Shown one piece after another: positions 43,411 to 53,103 of a DNA stretch of 64,000 bases (its first letter is position 1; the number at the start of each line of letters is the position of its first letter). A program made the translations under genes and the position numbers. The notes below the pieces were generated by a model that saw only the letters and a list, made by a program, of their open reading frames with translations, searched no databases and had not been told where the DNA came from. Origin of the DNA: Pseudomonadales bacterium (GTDB taxonomy: Bacteria; Pseudomonadota; Gammaproteobacteria; Pseudomonadales; UBA7239). The DNA is taken from positions 124,001 to 188,000 of the forward strand of contig JAWLAB010000004.1 of NCBI GenBank assembly GCA_041395665.1. The letters are read 5' to 3'.

Positions 43411-44826
43411 ATGGCGCTTCTCCTTCCCGTCATCATGGCTGGTGGCTCAGGCACTCGCCTGTGGCCGCTGTCACGCGAGTTGTATCCCAAGCAATTTCTC
43501 GCACTGGATGGTGATGCCGCCATGCTGCAAGCAACTATCCAACGGCTTGCTGGTATCAATAGCACAACGCCGTTGGTGATTTGCAATGAAGCGCATCGTT
43601 TTCTTGTAGCGGAGCAGTTGCGGCAATTGGATAAATTGCAGCGCAATATCTTGCTGGAACCAGTGGGGCGCAACACCGCGCCCGCCATCGCGCTTGCTGC
43701 GTTCTATGCGCTGGCACAAGGTGAGGATCCGCTGCTGTTGGTGCTGGCGGCTGACCATGTGATCCGTGATGTCGAGGCTTTTCACGCCAGCTTGCGTGCC
43801 GCTATCCCTTACGCAGAAGCTGGCGCGTTGGTCACTTTCGGTATCGTCGCGCGCAGCTCAGAAACGGGTTACGGCTATATTCGTCGTGGTGCGGCGGTGG
43901 GCGATGGCGCGTACAGCGTGGCACAGTTTGTCGAAAAGCCGAATGTCTCCACGGCGGAGCAATATGTCGCTTCTGGTGAGTATTACTGGAACAGCGGATT
44001 ATTTCTGTTTCGCGCCAGTCGTTATTTACAAGAACTCCAACAGCATCGCCCCGATATTTTGCAAGCGTGTGAAGCGGCAATGGCGGGAGCAAAAGCGGAT
44101 ATGAATTTTATTCGCGTCGATGAAGTTGCGTTTCGTGCTTGCCCTGATGACTCCATTGATTACGCCGTGATGGAAAAAACGGCTGCTGCTGTTGTGGTGC
44201 CGCTCGATGCCGGTTGGAGCGATGTCGGTGCATTTTCTTCGCTGTGGGAAGTGCTGGAAAAAGATGAAAACGGCAATGTTTTACAGGGTGATGTGCTGGC
44301 ACATGACAGCCGTAACAACTTAGTGATGGCAGAAAATATGCTCGTCGCCACGGTAGGTTTAGAGGATGCTGTGGTGGTGCAAACCAAAGACGCGGTGCTC
44401 GTTGCAAAACGCGATCGCGTGCAAGAAGTGAAGCAAATTGTTACGCAGCTCAAACAATCCCATCGCAGCGAACACCAGTTGCATCGCGCCGTTTATCGCC
44501 CTTGGGGCATGTACGATTCCATTGATAGCGGCAATCGCTATCAAGTCAAACGCATCAGCGTGCAGCCGGGCGCTAAGCTGTCATTGCAGATGCACCACCA
44601 CCGCGCCGAACACTGGATTGTGGTATCCGGCACCGCCAAAGTGACTGTGGGTGACGAAGAAAAATTGGTCGCAGAAAATGAATCGATTTTCATCCCGCTG
44701 GGTACCGTACACGCACTAGAAAATCCGGGAAAAATTCCCTTGGAATTGATTGAGGTGCAGACCGGCGCTTACTTGGGCGAAGACGATATTGTGCGGTTTG
44801 AGGATTGGTACGGGCGCGCGCAATAA
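43411..44826 (+). CDS. Mannose-1-phosphate guanylyltransferase / mannose-6-phosphate isomerase
   Basis: 471 aa, bifunctional type II (AlgA/ManC-like). The N-terminal nucleotidyltransferase has GGSGTRLWPLSRELYPKQF and the sugar-binding FVEKPN. The C-terminal cupin has the isomerase motifs QVKRISVQPGAKLS and HHRAEHWIVVSG. With the phosphomannomutase at the left edge it makes GDP-mannose for polysaccharide or LPS. It starts 15 bases after the imelysin stop and ends in a strong terminator. Confidence 0.94.
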   Translation: MALLLPVIMAGGSGTRLWPLSRELYPKQFLALDGDAAMLQATIQRLAGINSTTPLVICNEAHRFLVAEQLRQLDKLQRNILLEPVGRNTAPAIALAAFYALAQGEDPLLLVLAADHVIRDVEAFHASLRAAIPYAEAGALVTFGIVARSSETGYGYIRRGAAVGDGAYSVAQFVEKPNVSTAEQYVASGEYYWNSGLFLFRASRYLQELQQHRPDILQACEAAMAGAKADMNFIRVDEVAFRACPDDSIDYAVMEKTAAAVVVPLDAGWSDVGAFSSLWEVLEKDENGNVLQGDVLAHDSRNNLVMAENMLVATVGLEDAVVVQTKDAVLVAKRDRVQEVKQIVTQLKQSHRSEHQLHRAVYRPWGMYDSIDSGNRYQVKRISVQPGAKLSLQMHHHRAEHWIVVSGTAKVTVGDEEKLVAENESIFIPLGTVHALENPGKIPLELIEVQTGAYLGEDDIVRFEDWYGRAQ

Positions 44827-44852
44827 AAAAGCCCCTAATCAGGGGCTTTTTT
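44825..44852. terminator. Strong intrinsic terminator
   Basis: AAAAAAGCCCCT pairs with AGGGGCTTTTTT around a four-base loop, overlapping the stop of the guanylyltransferase. It also works on the minus strand, 28 bases past the tRNA-Leu 3' end. Confidence 0.88.
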
Positions 44853-44879
44853 GTGTCCGTACGGTATAGGACGTGTAGA

Positions 44880-44964
44880 TGGTGCCGGAAGAGAGACTCG
44901 AACTCTCACTCCTTTCGGAACACGAGTTTGAGTCGTGCGCGTCTACCGATTCCGCCATTCCGGC
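44880..44964 (-). tRNA. tRNA-Leu (CAA)
   Basis: An 85-base class II tRNA with encoded CCA. The acceptor stem begins GCCGGAA and pairs with TTCCGGC. The anticodon loop is CTCAAAC, so the anticodon is CAA (plus-strand 44928-44930). A long variable arm (TTCCGAAAGGAG) and the T-loop GTTCGAGTC are present. Confidence 0.95.
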
Positions 44965-45085
44965 TAGGGAGGCGCGCATTCTAGCGGCAGCTGAGCGGTA
45001 GGGCAATGCACTTTTTGATGTCGCTGTGGAATGAATATGGAACAATGCCGCCCCTTGTCGTGTTCGTTATTTGATTCCTCCTGTT

Positions 45086-46150
45086 ATGCAGCGCCAGCAA
45101 TTTCACTATCACTTGCCGGAATCCCTCATCGCCTCTGCACCTAGCGCGGAGCGCACGGGTAGTCGCTTGCTGTGTTTGGATGGGGAGACTGGCGCGCTGA
45201 CGCATCAGCAATTTCCTGCGCTGTTGGATTGGGTACAAGCGGGCGATTTGATGGTGTTCAACAACACGCGCGTGATTCCTGCGCGGCTACTTGGCCACAA
45301 ACCGAGCGGCGGTAAAGTCGAAGTGTTGGTGGAACGCGTATTGAACACGCACGAAGTGTTGGCGCATGTGCGCGCCAGCAAAGCACCGAAAGCGGGCGAA
45401 TTGTTGTTGTTTGGTGAAGGTGAAAACCTGCTGTGCATCACGATGTTGGCGCGCGACGGCGGCAATTTATTTCGTTTGCAGTTTGATGCGGCACGCACTG
45501 TGCACGAATGGTTGGCTTTGTTGGGACATATGCCGCTGCCGCCGTATATTCAACGCGCCGATACCGAAGTGGATCGTGAGCGTTATCAAACGGTTTATGC
45601 AGAAAAACTGGGTGCTGTTGCTGCACCGACAGCCGGTTTGCATTTTGATGATGCGTTGATGACTGCATTGCGCGAAAAAGGCGTCGACATGGCGTTTGTG
45701 ACGCTGCATGTCGGTGCGGGTACTTTTCAACCGGTGCGCAGCGAGGATATTCGCGATCATCACATGCACAGTGAATCTATCGAAGTGTCATCAGAGGTTT
45801 GTGACGCAGTGAATGCTGCAAAACAACGCGGCGGTCGCGTGATCGCTGTCGGCACAACCAGTGTGCGCTGTTTAGAAAGCGCGGCAAAAGATGGCGCAAT
45901 CAAATCTTGCGAAAAAGACACTGATATTTTTATTTTCCCCGGCTATCAATTTCAGGTAGTGGATGCGCTGGTGACTAACTTTCATTTGCCAGAATCGACT
46001 TTGTTAATGTTGGTTTCTGCCTTTGCCGGTTATCAAAATACTATGCGCGCCTACGCAGAAGCCGTGGCGCAGCAATACCGTTTTTTTAGTTACGGTGACG
46101 CCATGTTGGTCACCAAAAATGTAAATGCTTGTGAGGATATTCCAGCATGA
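45086..46150 (+). CDS. queA: S-adenosylmethionine:tRNA ribosyltransferase-isomerase
   Basis: 354 aa. Adds the epoxycyclopentane moiety to preQ1 in tRNA, taking the ribosyl group from SAM. Family marks are FNNTRVIPARL, VAAPTAGLHFDDALM, THLHVGAGTF-like TLHVGAGTFQPV and TNFHLPESTLLMLVSA. ATG 45086 (MQRQQFHY) fits the family N-terminus. It overlaps tgt by four bases. Confidence 0.95.
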   Translation: MQRQQFHYHLPESLIASAPSAERTGSRLLCLDGETGALTHQQFPALLDWVQAGDLMVFNNTRVIPARLLGHKPSGGKVEVLVERVLNTHEVLAHVRASKAPKAGELLLFGEGENLLCITMLARDGGNLFRLQFDAARTVHEWLALLGHMPLPPYIQRADTEVDRERYQTVYAEKLGAVAAPTAGLHFDDALMTALREKGVDMAFVTLHVGAGTFQPVRSEDIRDHHMHSESIEVSSEVCDAVNAAKQRGGRVIAVGTTSVRCLESAAKDGAIKSCEKDTDIFIFPGYQFQVVDALVTNFHLPESTLLMLVSAFAGYQNTMRAYAEAVAQQYRFFSYGDAMLVTKNVNACEDIPA

Positions 46151-47277
46151 CGCGCGAATGCCGTATGCAATTTGACTTGTTGGCGACCGATGGCGCAGCG
46201 CGTCGCGGCGTGTTGCGCTTTCCACGCGGCGAAGTGCACACGCCCGCGTTTATGCCGGTGGGTACTTACGGCACAGTGAAAGCAATGAAGCCGCACGATA
46301 TTGAAGCGATCGGCGCGGAAATTATTCTCGGCAACACTTTTCATTTGATGTTGCGCCCCAGCACGGAAGTGATCGAGCGCTTTGGCAGCCTGCACGGTTT
46401 TATGCAGTGGCAAAAACCCATCTTGACGGATTCCGGTGGTTTTCAGGTGTGGAGCTTGGGAAAGTTACGCAAAATTAACGAAGCGGGTGTTTCTTTTCGT
46501 TCACCGGTGGATGGCAGTCCTGTTTTTTTAGGGCCGGAAGAAGCGATTGCTGTGCAGCATAAACTCGGCTCTGATATCGCGATGATTTTTGATGAATGCA
46601 CGCCGTATCCTGCAACGGAGGAGCAAGCTAAATCGTCGATGGAATTGTCGCTGCGTTGGGCAAAACGCTCGCGCGAAGCGCACGGTGATAACAGCGCAGC
46701 GTTGTTCGGCATTGTGCAGGGCGGCATGTATGAGCACCTGCGTCATAAATCGCTCGATGGTTTGCAAGACATTGGTTTCGACGGTTACGCGCTCGGCGGT
46801 TTATCGGTTGGTGAACCGAAAGAAGAAATGCTGCATGTGTTGGATGCGGTGGTATCACACATGCCGCAAGATAAACCGCGCTATGTGATGGGCGTCGGTA
46901 CACCAAATGATTTGGTGGAAGCAGTGCGTCGCGGCGTGGATATGTTTGATTGTGTGATGCCAACCCGCAACGCGCGCAATGCCTATTTGTTTGTACCGCA
47001 AGGAAAACTCAAATTGCGCAATGCGCAGTATCGCCACGATGAACGACCTTTGGACGAAACTTGTGATTGCTACACCTGCCAACATTTTTCGCGCGCGTAT
47101 CTCTATCACCTCGACAAGTGCGGCGAGATCCTCGGCAGCATGCTCAACACCATCCACAACCTGCGTTTTTATCAGCGCTTAATGGCGGGTTTGCGTGCCG
47201 CCATCGCCGCAGGGCAGTTGGATACCTATATTGCGCAGCACTATGCCGCGCAGGGTTTGCCGGTGCCGGCGCTGTAA
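46147..47277 (+). CDS. tgt: Queuine tRNA-ribosyltransferase (TGT)
   Basis: 376 aa. Exchanges guanine-34 for preQ1. The nucleophile region is LTDSGGFQVWSLGKLRK, the substrate Asp lies in MPTRNARN, and the zinc site reads CDCYTCQHFSRAYLYHL. ATGA overlaps the queA stop. In many relatives yajC-secD-secF follow directly; here a minus-strand gene comes first and yajC is missing. Confidence 0.96.
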   Translation: MTRECRMQFDLLATDGAARRGVLRFPRGEVHTPAFMPVGTYGTVKAMKPHDIEAIGAEIILGNTFHLMLRPSTEVIERFGSLHGFMQWQKPILTDSGGFQVWSLGKLRKINEAGVSFRSPVDGSPVFLGPEEAIAVQHKLGSDIAMIFDECTPYPATEEQAKSSMELSLRWAKRSREAHGDNSAALFGIVQGGMYEHLRHKSLDGLQDIGFDGYALGGLSVGEPKEEMLHVLDAVVSHMPQDKPRYVMGVGTPNDLVEAVRRGVDMFDCVMPTRNARNAYLFVPQGKLKLRNAQYRHDERPLDETCDCYTCQHFSRAYLYHLDKCGEILGSMLNTIHNLRFYQRLMAGLRAAIAAGQLDTYIAQHYAAQGLPVPAL

Positions 47278-47281
47278 CACA

Positions 47282-49036
47282 TTAAGTAGGCTGCTTGATT
47301 GGTTTGCAGTAATGATCAATCAGCGGTTTGAATGCGGGCCAGCGCGCGACAAATTGCATGGTTTTGCAATCTTTATCTGCACGATCCCAAGGGGCAACAG
47401 GCTTTATTGTGATTGGTGTTGGTAGTGAGAATTGAGCGGCTTTAGTGTGTATTTGAATCTGATACTCACCAGCATCAATAGCTCGTTTGTCCAGCAATAG
47501 TTTTAGTGAGCTGTCTTGGTTTTTTTGTGAGAGATTTTTTTCGCTCAAAGTGATGCGATAGCTTTGTTGGTCGTTGCAAAGTAACACTTGCGGTGGTGTA
47601 TCTATGTTTCGTTCTGGCAGTTGCATCGTCGCTAATAAGGCAAAAGATTTTTCACCTGTTTGTGTTTCAATTATTCCTTGGATTGATACTGCGGTATCGC
47701 ATTTCGAGATGGCCTGTATGTCTTGCGCGATGGGTAGCAGGCTGTGTGATTGCAGCGGGCGATAAATATTTTTTTCCAGCGCTTCACGCAAAATCACATC
47801 CAGCCAATGTTTTGTATTGGACTTTCCAGTAACCAGAAAAAATTGTAACTCTTCGACAAGTTTATTTTGCTTGTTAGTTATTTTGCTTGTATTCATCCAT
47901 AGCGCATTGAGATTAAATAAAACTGCAGTCAATAAAAGTACGCAGGGTATTTGCCAGCGACTACTTCTTATATGTATGGAGGCTAATAGAAGTATCGCGG
48001 CATAGTTGGTGGTAGTAAAAATCTGATAGCCATCGTTATCGCCAGCGGAGTAACGAAATAGAGAAGTGATGAAAATAGTGCCTGTGCTGAACAAAAGCAG
48101 GCCAACGATAGCAGGGCTTTTTCGCGATTTTTTGGAGAGCAAAAGTGCACAGGAAATCACCAAGGTGAAAGTACCCAACACAATTTTTTCTAAACGATAT
48201 TCTTTAGGCGGAAAGGGTGCTGCTCCTAGGGAGGCAAGGAAGTCAATGAAGCGTCCGCCAACATTGATAAAGGACTCTTGAACGGTTTTTGCACCAAAGA
48301 GATCGGTCGAGAAAACATTCATGGTGGCGAGGTGAACGATCAGACAGCCTGCAGCGCTGACAAACCACAATATGAGTTGTGTGCGTGTGTAACGCCTATG
48401 AATTATGTGGTTAAAGCCAATAACTATCGAGCCAATGATGATAGTCAATAGTCCATTCGCCATGGTGAATGCAGCCAGCCAACAAAAGAAACTGGCGGCC
48501 ACTATTTTCGGGCGTGGTAAATCAAGAAGAACGAGTGATAAAAAAGAAAACACAATCGTTGAAAAATAAAAAAGCGCGCATTCTGGCCAAGTGGAAACAG
48601 ACCATGGGTAGACAGTCAGTATGAGTAAGGCAGAAATGGCAATGCTGTACGCAGGGATTTTATGTTGATAGCAGCTATAGGCAATACAGCCGATGAGCAA
48701 TACCAACATGGCGTTGCTGAGCAAACCTTCAATGTGTAAATCCAATGAGCCAAAGAGTGTGTACATCAGCAATGTGATGGTTTTAGTGAATACCGCGCGG
48801 TGTTGAAAGTAGGTCCACCAAGTGTTGGAAATTTTTTCCAGTAAGGAAGTGCCTTCTTGCCAGTGAATAACGGTAAAAAATGCTTGGATGTAGCCGTCGC
48901 CGTACGGTGTATTGCTGGTAAAAGACCACATCACGCCAAGGTACAGCGCGCCAATCAGTAGCGCCAAGAGTGTGAAGAAGCGATAAGAGCTGTCCCAGAA
49001 AAGGTTGGGTCGCTGCATCGTAGTGGGTGAAGGCAT
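47282..49036 (-). CDS. Polytopic membrane protein of unknown function
   Basis: 584 aa. About ten to twelve hydrophobic helices occupy residues 18-400 (first FFTLLALLIGALYLGVMW). A soluble C-terminal domain of about 180 residues follows, rich in strand-like segments. The layout resembles GT-C membrane glycosyltransferases, and the first loop has an acidic stretch (NTPYGDGYIQAFF), but I cannot assign a family. It lies on the strand opposite to tgt and secD, five bases after the tgt stop. ATG 49018 is an alternative start. Low-GC codons are common. Confidence 0.65.
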   Translation of the reverse strand: MPSPTTMQRPNLFWDSSYRFFTLLALLIGALYLGVMWSFTSNTPYGDGYIQAFFTVIHWQEGTSLLEKISNTWWTYFQHRAVFTKTITLLMYTLFGSLDLHIEGLLSNAMLVLLIGCIAYSCYQHKIPAYSIAISALLILTVYPWSVSTWPECALFYFSTIVFSFLSLVLLDLPRPKIVAASFFCWLAAFTMANGLLTIIIGSIVIGFNHIIHRRYTRTQLILWFVSAAGCLIVHLATMNVFSTDLFGAKTVQESFINVGGRFIDFLASLGAAPFPPKEYRLEKIVLGTFTLVISCALLLSKKSRKSPAIVGLLLFSTGTIFITSLFRYSAGDNDGYQIFTTTNYAAILLLASIHIRSSRWQIPCVLLLTAVLFNLNALWMNTSKITNKQNKLVEELQFFLVTGKSNTKHWLDVILREALEKNIYRPLQSHSLLPIAQDIQAISKCDTAVSIQGIIETQTGEKSFALLATMQLPERNIDTPPQVLLCNDQQSYRITLSEKNLSQKNQDSSLKLLLDKRAIDAGEYQIQIHTKAAQFSLPTPITIKPVAPWDRADKDCKTMQFVARWPAFKPLIDHYCKPIKQPT

Positions 49037-49163
49037 GCTGGCAGACTGCGTGTTAACGGTGGATTTTGGATAGTGGTGGAATCCCTCTCAGTCTGCAACT
49101 GCTGCTACAATCGCCAACCATTTTTGACCGGCAGTCCTGCTGGTTTTGGGAGGGAAGTAGAGC

Positions 49164-51068
49164 ATGCCAAACCGCTATCCACTGTGGAAGAACATCCTAG
49201 TCGTCGTCATTCTGACGCTGGGAATCATCTATGCCACACCGAATTTATATCACCCGGACCCAGCGATTCAGATTACCGGTGAGTCTGGCGGTAGGGAGAT
49301 GACGGAGGCGATCCAAAACCAAGCCGTGGACGCATTAAAACAAGCGGGCATTGGTATAAAAGCTACTGAGTTCAGCAAAGCTTCTATCTTGGTGCGCTTG
49401 GAATCGCGCGAACAACAGCTCGCCGCAAAAGATGCCGCAGAAAAAGTGTTGGGTGCTGATTTTATTGTCGCGTTGAACTTGGCTTCAACAACGCCTGCAT
49501 GGTTGACGAGCATGGGAGCAAAACCCATGAAGTTGGGTTTGGATTTAGCAGGTGGTGTGCACTTCTTGTTGGAAGTGGATACCAGCGCCATGCTGTCGAA
49601 AAAAGTGGAAGCAGTGGCAGACGATATGCGTCGTGAATTGCGCGATGCCAATTTGCCGAGCCGCCAATGGTCTGTAAAGCAAGACGGGAAAACCGTTGTT
49701 GTGCGCTTTCCTGATGAAGCCAATCGCAGTGCTGCAATGTCGGCTATTCGAAAAGTGGCCAACGATATGACGCGCACAGAATCAGATAAAGACGGCCAAT
49801 ATCTCGTGACGCTTTCATTGAGCGAACAAGCGTTAAATGAATTAGAAAATTATGCGGTGTCACAGAATGTGGTGGCTTTGCGTAATCGTGTTAACGCGTT
49901 AGGTGTGGCAGAGCCATTGGTACAAAAACAAGGTCGTAATCGCATCGTGGTGGAATTGCCGGGTGTGCAAGATGCTGCACAAGCAAAACGCATCATCGGT
50001 AAAACGGCTAACTTGGAATTTCGTTTAGTGGCAAACGCCGAAACATCGCCTTCACAGCGTGAAACTTTTGGTTTTCGTAACGAGCCCAATCGCCAAGTGG
50101 AGTTGGAAAAAAGCGTTATCGTGACGGGCGATCAAGTCACGAGTGCAAATAACCAAGTCGATCCAGAAAGTGGTATGCAGCAAGTCAATATCACGCTGGA
50201 TAGCAGTGGTGGTCAGAAAATGAATCGCGCCACGCGTAACAATATCGGCAGACCCATGGGTGTGTTGTTTATTGAAACCAAAGCAGAGACGCGCAAGCAG
50301 CGCAATCCTGACGGCACAGAAACTGTTGTGCATAAACCGAGAACAGAAAAAAGTCTGATCAATGTGGCGACCATTCAGAGTGCATTAGGCGTGCAATTCC
50401 GCATCACAGGTTTAGATGGCCAAGCGGAAGCACATGAATTGGCTTTGTTGTTGCGCGCGGGCGCTTTGGCGGCACCGGTTTATATTATCGAAGAGCGCAC
50501 TATTGGCCCCTCTTTAGGTGCAGACAACATTAGCCGAGGCTTTCATTCTACTTTGTGGGGCTTTGCAGCGATCGCTGTATTCATGATTATGTACTACCAC
50601 TTATTTGGCGCGGTTTCTGTTACGGCCTTGGCATCCAATTTAATTTTGTTGATTGCTTTGTTGGCTATTTTGCAAGCGACATTAACTTTGCCAGGCATCG
50701 CTGCTATTGCATTAACTTTGGGTATGGCGATTGACTCGAATGTGTTGATTAACGAAAGGATACGGGAGGAGTTGCGCGGCGGCGCAAGCCCGCATGCTGC
50801 TATCACGGCAGGTTATGAACGCGCATTTGGCACGATCGTTGATGCAAACGTAACAACCTTCATTGCAGGTTTGATGTTGCTGTTATTTGGCACGGGTCCG
50901 GTGCGTGGATTCGCTGTCGTGCATTGTTTGGGCATTCTGACTTCCATTGTGTCTTCGGTATTTATATCGCGCGCACTGGTGAATTGGATTTACGGTGGCC
51001 GCAAACAGTTGTCCAGTTTGTCGATAGGACAAATTTGGAAAGCTGGCCTGACAGTCGCGCGTCGTTGA
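49164..51068 (+). CDS. secD: Protein translocase subunit SecD
   Basis: 634 aa inner-membrane protein that uses the proton motive force to help exported proteins clear the SecYEG channel. The first membrane helix is near residues 9-26, then a large periplasmic domain (GLDLAGGVHFLLEVD at its start), then five helices with DSNVLINERIREEL. GGGAGG lies upstream of ATG 49164. secF follows after 11 bases. Confidence 0.96.
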   Translation: MPNRYPLWKNILVVVILTLGIIYATPNLYHPDPAIQITGESGGREMTEAIQNQAVDALKQAGIGIKATEFSKASILVRLESREQQLAAKDAAEKVLGADFIVALNLASTTPAWLTSMGAKPMKLGLDLAGGVHFLLEVDTSAMLSKKVEAVADDMRRELRDANLPSRQWSVKQDGKTVVVRFPDEANRSAAMSAIRKVANDMTRTESDKDGQYLVTLSLSEQALNELENYAVSQNVVALRNRVNALGVAEPLVQKQGRNRIVVELPGVQDAAQAKRIIGKTANLEFRLVANAETSPSQRETFGFRNEPNRQVELEKSVIVTGDQVTSANNQVDPESGMQQVNITLDSSGGQKMNRATRNNIGRPMGVLFIETKAETRKQRNPDGTETVVHKPRTEKSLINVATIQSALGVQFRITGLDGQAEAHELALLLRAGALAAPVYIIEERTIGPSLGADNISRGFHSTLWGFAAIAVFMIMYYHLFGAVSVTALASNLILLIALLAILQATLTLPGIAAIALTLGMAIDSNVLINERIREELRGGASPHAAITAGYERAFGTIVDANVTTFIAGLMLLLFGTGPVRGFAVVHCLGILTSIVSSVFISRALVNWIYGGRKQLSSLSIGQIWKAGLTVARR

Positions 51069-51079
51069 GGGTTTAGATC

Positions 51080-52048
51080 ATGGAATTTTTTCGTATCCAA
51101 AAAGACATTCCCTTCATGCGCCATGCGCGCATATTCAATGCCATTTCTGTGGTTGTGTTTTTGCTGTCGGTATTCTTTCTCGCAACGCGCGGTTTGCATC
51201 TTTCCGTCGAGTTTACGGGAGGAACTTTGGTGGAGGTGCGTTACCCGCAAGCCGCGAATTTAGAAAAAATTCGTGAAGTGTTGCAGGCGAGTGAGTTTGG
51301 TGAAGCGCAGGTGCAAAACTTTGGTTCGCCGCAAGATGTCATGGTGCGTGTTCCTTTATTGAAGGATGGTGATTCACGCAAGCAGGGCGAAACGGTGATG
51401 GCGATGCTGTCGGATGCTGTGCCGGGTGGGCAATTGCAGCGTATTGAATTTGTTGGCCCGCAAGTGGGTGAAGAGCTAGTGCACAAAGGCTTAACGGCGC
51501 TGGCGTTGGTGGTGCTCGGTATCATTATTTATTTGTCGATGCGTTTTGAGTGGCGCTTTTCTGTTGCTGCCATTTTGGCAAACTTGCACGATGTCATCAT
51601 CATCCTCGGTTTTTTTGCATTCTTTCAGTGGGAGTTTTCGCTGTCCGTATTGGCAGCGGTACTGGCGGTGTTGGGTTATTCGGTCAACGAATCGGTGGTG
51701 GTATTTGACCGCGTGCGTGAAACATTCCGCCATCGCCGTGATTTAGATGTAGAGCAAGTATTGAACCACGGTATTACCGGCACTATTTCACGGACCGTTA
51801 TCACGCACGGATCGACACAAATCATGGTGTTGTCGATGCTGATTTTTGGTGGTGAAACACTGCACTATTTTGCGTTGGCACTGACCATCGGTATCTGCTT
51901 CGGTATTTATTCTTCGGTGTTGGTGGCCGCACCGCTGGCAATGATGTTTGGCATCGAACGCGAACACTTTATTAAACGCCCACCGCCAAAAGAGTTTTCA
52001 GAGGGTGTGGACGAGTTCGACGAGCCAGATCCGGCTGATTTTCGTTGA
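51080..52048 (+). CDS. secF: Protein translocase subunit SecF
   Basis: 322 aa partner of SecD. Six membrane helices and a small periplasmic domain. Marks are VEFTGGTLVEVRYP near the N-terminus and SVNESVVVFDRVRE in the fourth helix region. Confidence 0.96.
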   Translation: MEFFRIQKDIPFMRHARIFNAISVVVFLLSVFFLATRGLHLSVEFTGGTLVEVRYPQAANLEKIREVLQASEFGEAQVQNFGSPQDVMVRVPLLKDGDSRKQGETVMAMLSDAVPGGQLQRIEFVGPQVGEELVHKGLTALALVVLGIIIYLSMRFEWRFSVAAILANLHDVIIILGFFAFFQWEFSLSVLAAVLAVLGYSVNESVVVFDRVRETFRHRRDLDVEQVLNHGITGTISRTVITHGSTQIMVLSMLIFGGETLHYFALALTIGICFGIYSSVLVAAPLAMMFGIEREHFIKRPPPKEFSEGVDEFDEPDPADFR

Positions 52049-52077
52049 GCTGCGCCGCCATGTATTATCGTGAAGAC

Positions 52078-53103
52078 ATGGCGTTGGGGCCGGTGATTGT
52101 TGATGTCGCTGGCCTCACTTTAACGGCTGAAGATGAGTTGCTGCTGCGCGAACCTTGGGTGGGCGGCATCATTTTGTTTTCACGCAATTACCGCGATGTT
52201 GCACAGTTGAGTGCGCTGGTTGCGGATATTCGTGCCGTGCGCCCTGAGTTATTGATTTGTGTCGATCAAGAAGGCGGGCGCGTGCAGCGTTTTCGCGATG
52301 GTTTCACCATCATCCCACCGATGGCGGATATCGGCGCTGCGTATCAAACAGATCAAACAAAAGGCATTGCTTTAGCGCGTGCTTGCGGTTGGTTGATGGC
52401 GGCAGAATTGCGCGCTTGTGGTGTCGATTTAAGTTTTGCACCGGTGTTGGATTTGGATGATGAACGCTGCGCGGTGATCGCCAATCGTTCGTTTTCGATT
52501 GATCCAGACATCATGAGCGTGCTGAGTGAAGCGTTTATTGACGGCATGCACGACGCCAATATGTGCGCCACAGGTAAACACTTTCCTGGGCACGGCGCAG
52601 TAGCGGGCGACAGCCACCACGAAACACCAATTGATGAGCGCACACTGGATGCTATTTTGGCGGAAGATGTGCAGCCGTATCGCCATTTGTGCGCGCAGGG
52701 CAAGTTAGATGCCGTAATGCCCGCGCATGTGGTTTACAGCCAAGTGGATAAAAGTCCTGCTGGTTTTTCTGCGCGTTGGTTGCAAGATATTTTGAAACAA
52801 CAACTGCGTTTTGAAGGCGTTATTTTTAGCGATGATTTGACGATGGAGGGCGCAGGTGTGATCGCTGATATGGGCGAACGCGCGCGCGTTGCCTTGGCGG
52901 CGGGTTGCACCGCGTTGTTAGTGTGCAATCAGCGTCCCGCACAATTAGCGGTTGTCGATGCGCTAAAGAAATCAGAATTCAACCCTGCGAGCAAATTGCA
53001 AAGGTTAAAGCGTCCGTTCGCTTGGCCGAATTTGGTGGAATTGCGCGCCACAGAAAAATGGCAAGCCGCACACAGTTTGTTGCAGGCATCGCTCGCCGTA
53101 TGA
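52078..53103 (+). CDS. nagZ: Beta-N-acetylhexosaminidase NagZ
   Basis: Glycoside hydrolase family 3 enzyme that removes GlcNAc from anhydromuropeptides in peptidoglycan recycling (cytoplasm). Substrate motif KHFPGHGAVAGDSHHETP contains the acid/base His, and the nucleophile Asp lies in SDDLTMEGA. ATG 52078 (MALGPVIVD) fits the usual short N-terminus, giving 341 aa; ATG 52060 is possible, and the frame reaches 52045, overlapping secF. The stop overlaps hpt as ATGA. Confidence 0.93.
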   Translation: MALGPVIVDVAGLTLTAEDELLLREPWVGGIILFSRNYRDVAQLSALVADIRAVRPELLICVDQEGGRVQRFRDGFTIIPPMADIGAAYQTDQTKGIALARACGWLMAAELRACGVDLSFAPVLDLDDERCAVIANRSFSIDPDIMSVLSEAFIDGMHDANMCATGKHFPGHGAVAGDSHHETPIDERTLDAILAEDVQPYRHLCAQGKLDAVMPAHVVYSQVDKSPAGFSARWLQDILKQQLRFEGVIFSDDLTMEGAGVIADMGERARVALAAGCTALLVCNQRPAQLAVVDALKKSEFNPASKLQRLKRPFAWPNLVELRATEKWQAAHSLLQASLAV

